A stretch of DNA of 64,000 nucleotides from Aldrovandia affinis (GCA_029706075.1 JAINUG010000258.1:434001-498000); one strand, 5' to 3'. Positions 52,890 through 62,644 are shown, counted from the stretch's first letter. Notes: generated by a model not told the origin, from the sequence alone. Program-made: numbers and translations.

Positions 52890-53830
52890 AATTTGAGGCG
52901 GACAACAATGCAACAAGACTCGCAGGAGGACCCAGAAATGTGAGAGGAAATTTGAGGCTAGGAACGATGGTGATTTTGGCATGTGCAAATCTGATTGAAA
53001 GTGAGACAATGTAGGTCCGTGCGGTGCAAAGGTGATTATAAAAGCCGACATGAATAAAGATAATACCTTCCAATTCGACTTATGTAAAGTAATAAACTGT
53101 GGAGGCAAGCAAGCCTCATGGACAGGGTACGATGTGTATGGATGTCAGTTCAGATGGGGTTACCCCATCCCGGGATCATGGTGCAGTGCATGGTCAGATG
53201 TATTTTGGGCCACCAGTTCAAATTATGGGAAACATGTAACTCTGGGAAATGATAAATGGGGAAAAATACAGAACGCCATAAGACTGAAGAGAGGAGAGTT
53301 GATTTCGACTGACAGGTCAGGGGTTAACCCTATCGTTCTGACAACCAAACAGGGAATTACTAATCCATGGCCAATGGTAGGTATGACCGAAAACTTGTCA
53401 CGGTGCGCAGTGGAAGCGCGTGAGCGGCGCAATCCCAAAAACAGGAACACGTTTTATGTAGTTTTGGGAGTAGACGTATCGGGCAAGGATCCAATGGGTT
53501 TAATCAGAATAGATCTTATTAACACCACCCAACAAGTACACCCAGACCGCCTTCCTCGATTGGAAAAACCCCGTCAGCCCCAGATACCGTAATTAAACTA
53601 GATACAGAAAAGATAACCTACAAAACTAGACTGGGGTTAGAAACCGGGTTCATAGACAGCAATACATGGATAGAACAGGTGGAACAACTTGCTAACCAAG
53701 CAGGGCAGCAAGATTGTCTGATATGCACAGGAGCTCGACCAACTCTGAGAGTAACAAAAACAGCGGAATACAAACTTGTAGATGAAGTAGCGGCCGGCTT
53801 TGAGAGTTTTCCCTATGGTCAACTATTTTT
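52890..53830 (+). pseudogene. ERV B env-like region (surface part)
   Basis: A frame near 52890 reads NLRLGTMVILACANLIE, a possible signal segment. The long frame 53032-53592 is cysteine- and tryptophan-rich (DLCKVINCGGKQASWTGYDV, GSWCSAWSDVFWATSSN). The next frame to 53830 has WIEQVEQLANQAGQQDCLIC. Position after integrase and before the 3' LTR, and the cysteine pattern, suggest envelope surface protein. No fusion peptide or membrane anchor remains. Confidence 0.6.
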
Positions 53831-54135
53831 CCGGTAACAGTCAACAAAATTGTGAATAGGATAAACATGATTCACTACAACGTACAACGATGAACATAAC
53901 TAGGAGGCGTTGTATACCATGCATCCGAACATTGGTAACTAAAACAATTGATAGAGCCATGACTGCCAGAGAGGACATGCCCCCAAAATACCAGGCTGTA
54001 CTGTTGGGAGAGAGATCATTTGAACGCGGGGTCCCCCAGGGCACTGTCTATCTTTCCCGCTCTTAGTATTACCACCTTAGCCCCTAATGATTTTGAGTGG
54101 CAAAGTTGCACGCCTAGTGCGGCGGCTGAGATTTT

Positions 54136-54411
54136 GTGTCCACAGATAATTGGGAGATGGAGAAAGCCTGGGTGGAGCCGCCAGGACCCTACACGGAGAA
54201 CTGCCCCATTGGAAATCCATACTGCAGATACGGGAAGGAGCCAGGAGCAGGATGGCGATGCTGGGACTGGGCCGAGATATTCCGCCCGGAACAGAACAAC
54301 CTGGCCAGGGAACTTCGCGCCGATCCTGAGGTTGCAGCATGGTACTACTCCAACGAGTTCGGAGTCGACCCATACCCTGACCTGATGTCTGACCAGTGGG
54401 AAGAGGAGTAG
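54136..54411 (+). CDS. Unknown 91-residue open frame downstream of ERV B env
   Basis: An uninterrupted frame with a tryptophan-rich centre and CPIGNPYCRYGKEPGAGWRC, then ELRADPEVAAWYYSNEFGVD and a strongly acidic end DQWEEE. The upstream sequence may be part of it (a stop lies near 54110). I do not recognise it. It lies where the env transmembrane subunit or an accessory gene would be, but matches neither from memory. It is unusual that this frame is intact while its neighbours are broken. Confidence 0.4.
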   Translation: MSTDNWEMEKAWVEPPGPYTENCPIGNPYCRYGKEPGAGWRCWDWAEIFRPEQNNLARELRADPEVAAWYYSNEFGVDPYPDLMSDQWEEE

Positions 54412-55235
54412 ATGAATGTTGTCTATCTGTTGTTCGTTTGTTTGTTTGTCTGTCTATATGAATGTTGCTAAGAAAACAAAAAGAAAAAGAGGAAACATTT
54501 AAAAATGAAAGTATGGTGTCGCATTACACTAATGTTTTCTACTTATATTGTTAACATTCACTAAGAAGTAACTTTATACTTATTTTTACACCTATTTTAT
54601 ATTCACTCTATACTTACCAAGGAACTTTATATTCTAAGCAAGAACTTAAGTGTATAATCCATCTCTAATATTGAAAGGTTGAAATAACCATGTGATCTGG
54701 ACGCTTTGCTTAATGGCTCATGTGCTAGACCAAGCCCCTTGATAGTAGCATCCCAGGATGCAAATGCTGATAAATTGTAAAACGCGGGGTCTGGTTCGCT
54801 GTTTAGACACCCGGTTGGTTTCGCTCAGAGCGGATGCTGAGTGCTCCTTTAAACACTCCCACTGGCAGCACTGCCAAGCCAGGACAGTGTGGCTTTTAAC
54901 CCAAAGAGGTTTTTCCCAGTGGCTGAGTAGAGCCTTCGGGGTGACATTGCTCTGCTGTGCTAGAATGCTGAAAAGGCCTAAATTGATAATTTTGTGTAAA
55001 ATTAGCATGCCCAAAGGTTGGACTGAGTAGGCACACGCCGGCCGGGTTTCAAGAGCCGAAAAGACCAGCCAGAGGGTTGATTTACCAAAGGCCTGTATGT
55101 AACCTGCTGTTAGTGCATACAAGTCCCGCACCTCCAGTTTAAGAGGCTTATATAATGTTGAGACAGTATGGGGAAACTTTTGTTTCTGGAGCTCAAATTG
55201 CTCTCTTTAATTGTGTTGCTCCCATGAATGTGAGC
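54412..55235 (+). other. ERV B 3' non-coding region
   Basis: No frame supported. An AG-rich, TTTGTTTGT-rich stretch (54425-54510) and a GC-richer part (54718-55130), whose frames on both strands look like chance. Confidence 0.45.
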
Positions 55236-55246
55236 AAAGGAGGGAA
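55236..55246 (+). promoter_or_regulatory. Polypurine tract of ERV B
   Basis: AAAGGAGGGAA immediately before the 3' LTR, the expected primer for plus-strand DNA synthesis. Confidence 0.8.
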
Positions 55247-55247
55247 T

Positions 55248-55686
55248 TGTGGGATTTTATTAGTATGTTCTTATTCTGACCTGCAAAACTAGTCTTGGCG
55301 CCTATTATTTGTTTTGAGTTCTTGCAACGGTTTCTGATAAGGCTGATAGGAAGTCAGGCTGACGTAAGTGGCTTAAACAGATGATGTAGGTTGGACAGTC
55401 TTCCTGATAAAAAGTCAGGCTGACGTAAGTGGCTTGCGATTGGAGGACCTGGGAAAACGTCAGCTAATCAGCAGAGACCTGATTTCGGACTTAGAGAAGA
55501 AGTTGGAGGAGGAGCGGGGGTTACGGACCGGGGGGGGAGAGAGCTGGAGAGCTGGATGGAGAGATTTGTGTTTGTCTGTTTTTTGATTCATGTTACTTTC
55601 TACTTGTCTCTAATAAATTCTGAGTTAAGAATTATTGGGTCTTAGAATTTGCCTCCTCAACGCCTCCTTTGATACACGACCTAACA
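55248..55686 (+). repeat. 3' LTR of ERV B
   Basis: 439 bp, TGTGGGATTTTATTAG to CACGACCTAACA, with a CTCTAATAAATTCTGAG polyadenylation signal (about 55608-55618). It has an internal direct repeat GTCAGGCTGACGTAAGTGGC (near 55352 and 55414) that may be an enhancer-type duplication; the 5' LTR is cut before the second unit. Confidence 0.88.
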
Positions 55687-55690
55687 CCGC

Positions 55691-55727
55691 TCCGCCTCCT
55701 CTCTGTATGCTGACTCATCATTGTTGC
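55691..55727 (-). pseudogene. Rex1/CR1-like LINE, 37-bp sliver between two ERVs (segment 2 of 3)
   Basis: Its minus-strand reading (NDESAYREEAE-type) is the stretch just after the ADDTTV box of this LINE family. It joins segment 1 and segment 3 in one frame when the two ERVs and one copy of each target duplication are taken out. Confidence 0.8.
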
Positions 55728-56266
55728 TGTAAGATATTGAACTGTAGGCAGATGGGTAAATCATATCACAATTACAAAGGATCTATGCAGCCAAATGGAG
55801 ACAGTCATTGACATATGAATAGGTGATTGAGAGGAAGAGACAGAGGAACTCCTGAAACCGGGAATGGCCAGTAGAATGCATGGATAGGTGATCAACCGGC
55901 TACTCAGGTCAACCATTTAGACTTGATTAACAATACAATAGACTGTTTCCTGGCTAGGCCCTGGGAACTGAATAAATCACACCCCCCCTAGTGATGAGCA
56001 GACTGATTTATTTAGGGAGGCCAGACACTGGTTTCCCTAAATCAATCACATTATTTCCAAATACACATTTCTGTTTCCCGTCTCAGAAGAACAAAGCCGA
56101 AAATAGTATTTAGAGTCATTCAGTTGGGAGAAGGACATTCAGACGAACTCCACTGAGTCCAGAGTGCTTGCTGGTATTCTTGTATTGCCTGTCATTTACT
56201 TTGTTACTGTCGCTACCGAAATAAAACCTTCTTCATCAAGATCAGAGTACTGCCATATTTCTTACA
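55728..56266 (+). repeat. 5' LTR of ERV A
   Basis: 539 bp from TGTAAGATATTGAACTGTAG to TTTCTTACA, with AATAAA (56219-56224). It holds a ~270-bp segment (about 55752-56024) that is absent from the 3' LTR. A short inverted repeat ATTTAGGGA/TCCCTAAAT flanks the joint. Confidence 0.9.
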
Positions 56267-56268
56267 AT

Positions 56269-56286
56269 TGGCGAGCCACCCAAGGA
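56269..56286 (+). promoter_or_regulatory. Primer-binding site of ERV A
   Basis: TGGCGAGCCACCCAAGGA, two bases after the LTR end, as in ERV C. tRNA not identified. Confidence 0.6.
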
Positions 56287-56439
56287 GGGAATTTCAGAAG
56301 AAAACCGTGGATAAAGGTAAGAAATAGGTTTCTTTCTTTAAAGCTCTGGTTTTAAAATAGGACGTATCCCCTCTTTTAAAGAATCTAAGCATTAAAAGGA
56401 CACTCTGTTTGGAACTTTATTTTGTAACTGGCAGGAGGA

Positions 56440-56940
56440 GTTGTAATTCCGAAGTAGGCGATTGGAATTTGTGGATCGTAAAGCAGCTGCATTTTAGGAA
56501 TACTGTGCTCGATGTACTCGAGGTAGTGTTCTGTAGTTCTGCATAGAGATGCTGAAGAGAACGGCCCTAAAGTAATTGGACCGTAGGAATTTGCTGGGCC
56601 CGAAGCACTGGGACAGTGATTTCAAGTTTGTCGTTTATAGGCCGAAAGTAACCGATCTGTAGAATTAACTGGATCCGAAGTACTGGTTAGTTGATTCTAA
56701 AATTGATGCGTAATTCCTAAAGTAATTGGAATAGTTTGAGTTGGCTGTGTCCGAAGCACTGGAACAGCAACTACGGTTTATTGTGTGGCAATTCCTAAAG
56801 TAACTGGAATACTGGAGTTGGACCGCAACTCGGTACAGTCATTTGTTATCCTAAAGTAACTGGGTAAAGTTGTGCCCGTCATATCCTAAAGTAACTGGGT
56901 AGTGGGTGCCAAAATATCTTAAAGTGATTAGGCAGTTTGT
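56440..56940 (+). repeat. Degenerate ~75-bp repeats in the ERV A leader
   Basis: The same array as in ERV C (CCTAAAGTAATTGGA, GAATTTGCTGGGCCCGAAGC, ACTGGAACAGCAACTACGG). One unit present in C near 2570-2630 is missing here. Confidence 0.78.
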
Positions 56941-56980
56941 GGAAACATTATAGTAGAGTATAGGAGCCGTTGTCACAGTT

Positions 56981-58578
56981 ATGGAAGCTTTAATTGTTCA
57001 GTACATTGCAAAGCATGCACAACGCGACGTGATGGAGGGAATAGAAAATCAGTTTGAGCCATATGAGTGGGCATCGTCCCAGTTTGATAATCATACTAAA
57101 ATGCCGAAAAATAAGAAGGGAAAGGTTGCTGTAGCATTACAAGCAGTGTTGGCTGCATACAAAATGAGCAAGGAAAGGCTGTGTGCATTAGAAACTGAAA
57201 ACTGGGAGCTTCAGGACCAGATTGCTGAAAATACAATTTCAATTAAAGGTTACCAGGCAACAGAAAGGAGGCAACCGACGTAAAAGTAAAAAATCTGAAG
57301 TTGGAGTCAACCCTAGAGAAACCCGAACATGAATTAAAGCGAGCGCAGACTGCTTATGACTACTTGATAAGTAAATGCACAAATCGGACTCCAAAGAATC
57401 AGGCCAGTGATTTAAACCAGGTAGAAAAGTACAATAAAGCGATTCACATGCTGCATGGACACATTTCGGCTATTGGGATACCACTTCCTGAAGGGGCAGA
57501 GAAAGATTTGCACGAGTGGGATTGCAGTAGTGATAATGACTCACACATAACATGGGAGGGTTGGGAGAATAGTTCAAATCACACCCTAAAGTTTCCAATG
57601 GCACCAGTCCACCAGACCACCACCATTCGCCCAGGGGAGGGGGAAGATGAGGCGCATACCTTCACTGCCACAACAATTAAACCACTAACCCCTGGCGAAA
57701 TTGAGTCGTTGAGTAAGAATATTGGCAAATTTGAACCAGCGGAACGGGATCCACTCGAGTTCCTTGCAACCCTTGAACGTGCAGTAGATTTGCATAGGCT
57801 CACAGATGCTGACGCTTGTGTTATGTTGATTGCTTGTCTTCCCCACGCATTGGCTAGCGCTCTTCCTCAGAATGTTCACAAAAAAGATGCTGACAAAGAT
57901 TTAAGGAAGACAGGTCTATTGGACATATTAGGAACACGGGCTGTTGATTGGGAGAAAATCAGAATGGTTACAATGCAACAAGGGGAACATCATGCTGCAT
58001 ATGCATCTAGAATGTGGGAAGCTTTCACGTCTTACAGTGGCATGCCTAATTTGACTCAACATGAACCCATGTTCAAATCAGCACTGATTGCACAGAGTGA
58101 CACCAACACACATAAGGCTTTGGCCCTTCTCATAGAATCCACTACAACTTATTCAAACATTCTCATTAAGATGACCCAGTTTTACAACTCCACTAATGAT
58201 ACTGTGAGAGAAACTACGAAAAAACATGCTGTAGCAGCAATTGGGAGCAAACCATTCCACAACACTGAAACCAAGAAAAAGGTATCATGGAAAAACGAAG
58301 GTTATGTGCCTAATGATGTTAGGCAACAAAGAGGGGATAGGCCCCCACCATTTAATTCGGACGGGGTTATTGTTGGTTTTTCATGTGGGAAGAGTGGACA
58401 CATAGCAAGGGAATGTAACTCCTCTCACAGCAAAGGACCCAGCTACATAGATTTGAATAAAACACTCAGTGACATACAGTCAGCCATTACAAAACTAAGC
58501 ACAGAGAACAATGATTTACACTCAGCAATGGAAAAACGAACAATAGAGAAAGGCCAGAGGCCTTCACATTTAGCATAG
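56981..58578 (+). pseudogene. ERV A gag, two frames
   Basis: Starts at ATG 56981 (frame to 57283), frameshifts near 57263 where about 23 bp present in C is lost, and continues as a 425-residue frame (57301-58578). It has a coiled-coil-like start (LQAVLAAYKMSKERLCALET), a capsid-like middle (LGTRAVDWEKIRMVTMQQGE, LTQHEPMFKSALIAQSDTNT) and a zinc knuckle FSCGKSGHIARECN lacking the first cysteine. Apart from one shift it is open. No protease follows. Confidence 0.85.
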
Positions 58579-58589
58579 GATTCACAGGC

Positions 58590-59320
58590 CTCTATATTAT
58601 GCGTGGCACCCATACGGCCAGTTCGGAAACCAGATCATTCTTGGAGATTGTGTATTGACTACAGATAACTTAACAAATGCACCCCCACCTGTGCTCCAGT
58701 AGTAGCTTCCACTCCTGATGTTCTAGCCTCTTTGATACCAGAAGCAAACTACTATTCTGCTTTAGACATTTCCAATGGTTTTTGGTCTATCCCATTACAT
58801 CCTGATTGTCAGTACAAATTTGCATTTAAATTCAAGAACACACAATACACATGGAATGTGCTACCCCAGGGGTTTGCCAATTCTCCCACCTTATTCCATC
58901 AGTGCTTAGCCAATGTGATATCTGCTTTTTCAAAACCAGAATGTCTCATTCAATATGTTGATGATCTGCTTCTACAGACCGCTACTAGAGAGGAACACAT
59001 AACACTGTTAGCCGAATTGCTTAACTTGCTTGAGAGTGCAGGATTGAAACTGAACCCCAAAAAGGCACAACTCCTTAAAAAAGAAGTAACCTATTTGGGT
59101 ATTAAGATAAGCAGAGGAGGGCGCACTCCTGATCCACACAAGTTATAAATTATTCAAAGACTTCCAGTTCCTGTATCTGTTACAGCGTTGAGATCCTTTT
59201 TAGGAATTGTGGGATTTTGTCGGGAATTTATTGAAGGTTTTGCTGACATTGCTAAACCATTGAACACATTGCTCATGGGTAAGCAAAAAAGAAAGGACTC
59301 TTTGGATTGGGGTCCGGAGC
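58590..59320 (+). pseudogene. ERV A reverse transcriptase
   Basis: PIRPVRKPDHSWRLCIDYR, a stop, then the 138-residue frame (58732-59148) with motif A YYSALDISNGFWSIPLHPDC, motif B LPQGFANSPTLFHQCLANVI and YVDD in LIQYVDDLLLQT, then LKKEVTYLGIKISRGG. After a stop comes the thumb SFLGIVGFCREFIEGFADIA and DSLDWGPEH, cut by the structured repeat. Both palm motifs keep their aspartates. Gag joins RT directly, so protease is deleted. Confidence 0.9.
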
Positions 59321-59690
59321 ATTAGGCAGGGGATTAGGCACCTCGAACCTAGTGCTCAACAGGCGGCAGCGGAATTGCAAAGTTCCGAGGGCACGTTAAA
59401 GACGTTCTTTAGCGCCCCCGTGTCTGATGAAGTATGAATGGACATACTGCCGTGGTACCGTCTGGTCGGCGTAGCTGTCGCATGGAAGTATGCAGGCAGT
59501 ACGTGGTACATGGATGACAGTCCACACCTAGCAGAGGGGCGTAAGACACGACCTCTGTGAACAGGCAAGGCTGGTGAAAACGGTCAAAGTTTCTATACCC
59601 ATAGCGAAGTGGGATAGGGATCAGACCATCGGTTCCTAACCGGGTGGTTAACAGCTACTACGGGGTCTGGGGATCGCTATCGACTGGGTA
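59321..59690. repeat. Hairpin-rich dispersed repeat, copy 2 (in ERV A pol)
   Basis: TTAGGCAGGGGATTAGGCAC to CGACTGGGT, the counterpart of 50652-51060. It lacks about 22 bp near 59415 and the GTCCTG/CAGGAC stem near the end. It replaces roughly 45-50 codons between the RT thumb and RNase H. It is in the same orientation relative to pol as copy 1. Confidence 0.8.
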
Positions 59691-60270
59691 CTCCAACAAG
59701 TCCAGGACACCCTGGACCCATTGCATATGCCTCACGTGTTCTCTTTCCTGTGGTACAGGGCACCTTTTAGGAGTTCATTGGGCTATGTCCCACTTTGAAT
59801 ACCTATATGGCTTTAATGAAGTTGTGCTTCACACCCCTCACACACCCCTACAGCTATTGCTAAACGGTGAAGTGAAAGGCGTGTCAAACGCCCGGCTTGC
59901 TAGATGAACGTTAGATTTAGGCTCCAAAAACCTAAAAACTGTGTACAGGCCAAATTCAATGCTGCCATGCACACTCTTGTATGAGGGCACACCTCATAAC
60001 TGTGAAGCGGAAGTTGTTCCTGTCCCTGATGGAGTTTTTAGCGCTATACCAATTGAGGGTGCAACAGATGTCTATGTTGATGGGTCTCGGTATTGGCATG
60101 AGGGACAGTATAGAACTGGATTTGCTATACATTCAGAGGAAAATGATTTTCTATATCAATGTCCATCCCATTATTCAGCACAGAAAGCAGAGATTGTGTC
60201 AGTTTTACAAGCGGTTAACATGTTCTCAGATTCAGCATTGAATATCTACTCAGACAGAGGGGGGGGCGTC
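59691..60270 (+). pseudogene. ERV A RNase H
   Basis: The connection region reads PIAYASRVLFPVVQG and, in frame 59644-59907, HWAMSHFEYLYGFNEVVLHT and GVSNARLAR. RNase H (59941-60297) has ATDVYVDGSRYWHEGQYRTG, KAEIVSVLQAVNMFSD and LNIYSDR, so all three acidic residues are present. After IYSDR a deletion (marked by a G run, 60256-60266) leads straight to the env region; integrase is gone. Confidence 0.88.
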
Positions 60271-60308
60271 ATTATTGTTCTTTCTATACTCTTTTAATAA
60301 CAGATTCC

Positions 60309-60881
60309 ATGATGTGGGAGTTTCTTCAAGCAGTTCTTCTACCAGTTCTGGTAATGATGCAAGAATGCCCAGAGCAGCGGCCAGCACCACCATCCGGAGT
60401 GATTACCAGGCCACACCCAGGGGTCCTGATAAACAACATCCAGTGGGTCCATGTGCCAGTCCTGATCAACATGACAGCATGGTCTCCAGATCTGGACGAG
60501 AACTGCAAAGGGGAGAGTGTGACAGGGATGTACAAGGACCTCCTGACGACTGCGTTCCTGAGATATCACAACATGGTGGCTACATATTATCACACTGACA
60601 GCCCAAAACCTGCGTCAACAGGCCGAAAGCTATTGGGCTTCCTGGAAGGTGTTCTGGGAGCTGCTGGAACAGGTTTGGGTGTGTCAAATTGGATTGATGC
60701 ACAACAATTGAAAACTAATGAACTGAAACTGAAGGAGATGATCGCTACCCAGATTCTCAAGACGGATGCTTTCTTACAGGAAGGATGTATTTGTATGTTT
60801 AATTCTTGTCTTGGTTCAGTGTGTTCTTATTTATTGTATGTGTTCCATTCTGAAACAGAAAAACATCTCATTTACAAATGA
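60309..60881 (+). pseudogene. ERV A env-like frame
   Basis: A 190-residue open frame: hydrophobic start (LQAVLLPVLVMMQE), VLINNIQWVHVPVLINMTAW with an NMT glycosylation site, ATYYHTDSPKP, then a glycine/alanine-rich hydrophobic stretch LLGFLEGVLGAAGTGLGVSN followed by a helical segment QQLKTNELKLKEMIATQILK, an order like fusion peptide and heptad repeat. The end decays without a clear membrane anchor. Another frame (60275-60598) overlaps it. Function is inferred from layout. Confidence 0.6.
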
Positions 60882-61242
60882 TCTTGTCAAACTGGCACCT
60901 TGGTTTAGGGGGTCCTCACTCTCTCCCAGTTCCAATCCCTAGTGGGTAGATTGACCGAACAAAAGAGCACACCCATTGTAATTGTGATAAGATCAATCAG
61001 AGCCGGACAGTATCCAGCATGATGCCAGTGTAAAGATGTTGATCCAAAGACGGGTAAGATCCATCACTAGGAGGAGGACAATCTAAGGCAGGATAACATC
61101 ACCTCGGATGCACAGAATATTCATGCCAGTGGAAGAGGTGTTGCTCCCATGACGGGTAAGACTCTTCAGGATGTGAGAGAGCAACCTAAGACAGGACAAC
61201 ATCGCCACTGATATGTGATGCTTTTATGTTAAGACAAGCATC
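60882..61242 (+). other. ERV A 3' non-coding region
   Basis: No frame supported. Two related blocks GATGTTGATCCAAAGACGGG and GGTGTTGCTCCCATGACGGG with ACATCACC/ACATCGCC (61035-61210) look like an old duplication. Confidence 0.5.
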
Positions 61243-61253
61243 AAAGGGGGGAC
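61243..61253 (+). promoter_or_regulatory. Polypurine tract of ERV A
   Basis: AAAGGGGGGAC directly before the 3' LTR. Confidence 0.85.
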
Positions 61254-61523
61254 TGTAAGATATTGAACTGTAGGCAGCCAGATGCTGGCTTCCCTAAATC
61301 AATCACATTATTTCCAAATACACATTTCTGTTTCCCGCCTCAGAAGAACAAAGCTGAAAAGAGTATTTAGAGTCATTCAGTTGGGAGAAGGACATTCAGA
61401 CGAACTCCGCTGAGTCCAGAGTGCTTGCTGGTATTCTTGTATTGCCTGTCATTTACTTTGTTACTGTCGCTACCGAAATAAAACCTTCTTCATCAAGATC
61501 AGAGTGCTGCCATATTTGTTACA
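61254..61523 (+). repeat. 3' LTR of ERV A, internally deleted
   Basis: 270 bp, TGTAAGATATTGAACTGTAG then directly CCAGATGCTGGCTTCCCTAA to GTTACA. About 270 bp of the 5' LTR is lacking. AATAAA at about 61478-61483. Confidence 0.9.
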
Positions 61524-62160
61524 TTGCTGATGAGACCTACCACCGGTGTGTCATCAGCAAACTTGATGATGTGGTTTGAGCTGTACTTGGCAGAGCAGTC
61601 ATGGGTTAGCAGTGTGAACAGCAGTGGACTGAGCACACAGCCCTGGGGGGCACCAGTGCTCAGTGTAGTGCTGCTGGAGGTGTTGTTTCCAATCCGAACT
61701 CTCTGAGGTCTCCGTCAGAAAGTCCAAGATCCAGTTACAGAGGGAGGTGTTCAAGACCAGCAGTCCCAACTTTCCTATCAGCTTTTGGGGGATGATTGTG
61801 TTGAAAGCTGAACTAAAGCCTATGAACAGCAGTCTTACATAGGTGTTTGTATTGTCCAGGTGGGAAAGGGCCAGACGAAGGGCAGAGGATATGGCGTCCT
61901 CAGTGGACCGGTTGGCGCAGTATGCAAACTGGTCTGATGAGGTGGGGAGCCTGGTTTCCATATAGCCCATGACTAGCCTCTCGAACACTTAATTGGGATT
62001 GGAGTGAGTGCTACAGGGCAATAGTCATTGAAGCAGGACGCAGTCGATTTCTTCGGCACTGGTATGATGGTGGTGGCCTTGAAGCTCTGTGACATACAAT
62101 GTTGTGTGTGGCTGTAGCAGGAATGAGAATGTGCAGTAAACCAGTTTGTTATACACACCT
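61524..62160 (-). pseudogene. Rex1/CR1-like LINE RT (segment 3 of 3)
   Basis: Minus-strand reading: [20 protein letters not shown], then [20 protein letters not shown], motif [21 protein letters not shown] (FIDF changed to FIGF, aspartate lost), [20 protein letters not shown]. Beyond a frameshift come the [15 protein letters not shown] motif B and, at 61524-61560, the end of motif C. It is 5'-truncated near 62160, without endonuclease. Confidence 0.87.
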
Positions 62161-62273
62161 GATTGTAGTTTCATTCAATTAGTTAGGGTACCTTTATCAT
62201 AGTAGTATTTACGAATATACTACAGTCAGCTTTATTCCAAATAACTCAATGCAACAATTTTTTCCTTTTACAG

Positions 62274-62315
62274 AACATTGGAGGCCACGAAGGGCTGACA
62301 AAGGCGAATCACAAG
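62274..62315 (+). other. Candidate 42-bp microexon of a host gene
   Basis: A strong acceptor (TTTTTTCCTTTTACAG) and a consensus donor (GTAAGT) bracket 42 bases, a multiple of three. Frame 1 reads NIGGHEGLTKANHK and frame 3 HWRPRRADKGESQ; frame 2 has a stop. No neighbouring exon is visible. A chance pair of splice signals is possible. If real, it would be a cassette exon of a gene extending beyond the window. Confidence 0.35.
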
Positions 62316-62644
62316 GTAAGTCCATTTTCTTTCCTCAAAAGTAACAATACCCAGGAAGAAAATTAATTAATTATCAATAATAATCAATATGCAAATTCAT
62401 ATTAATATAGTCACAAAATTAGGAAATGGCGCTTACATAATGGCTGGTGAAGGGTGCTGTGGCCAGAATGTTGCACATTTGAGGAACTGCTCTTGTACCC
62501 CAAGTCAAGGTTTTGACCTGGATTGCTCCAATGTATATCCAGTTGTGTAAATTTCTAATTTAAGCTTAATAAATAATTGCCTGGAAAAGGGTACCTTATA
62601 AGGAATCAAAAATAACATACATATCATGTAATATATGTGGATTC

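Larger units (their letters stand above)
48034..55686 (+). mobile_element. Endogenous retrovirus B (gamma-like), nested in LINE
   Basis: 7.65 kb bounded by TGTGGGATTT and CCTAACA, with target duplication CCGC (48030-48033, 55687-55690). It has a partial 5' LTR, long leader and undecipherable gag area, broken pol (RT box, RNase H, integrase), env-like frames and a full 3' LTR. The pol wording is close to class I (gammaretrovirus-like) retroviruses. It is old: every gene has stops, deletions and insertions. Confidence 0.87.
55728..61523 (+). mobile_element. Endogenous retrovirus A, nested in LINE
   Basis: 5.8 kb with both LTRs (TGTAAGAT to TTACA), primer site, repeat leader, gag, RT, RNase H, env-like frame and polypurine tract, flanked by TTGC duplications (55724-55727, 61524-61527). 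Protease and integrase are deleted, and a structured repeat replaces part of pol. It is the best preserved member of the A/C family. Confidence 0.9.

Noticed and set aside
54718-55131. 137-codon minus-strand frame near the 3' end of ERV B
   Set aside because: No recognised domain, no copy elsewhere in the window, and it lies in the retroviral 3' non-coding region.
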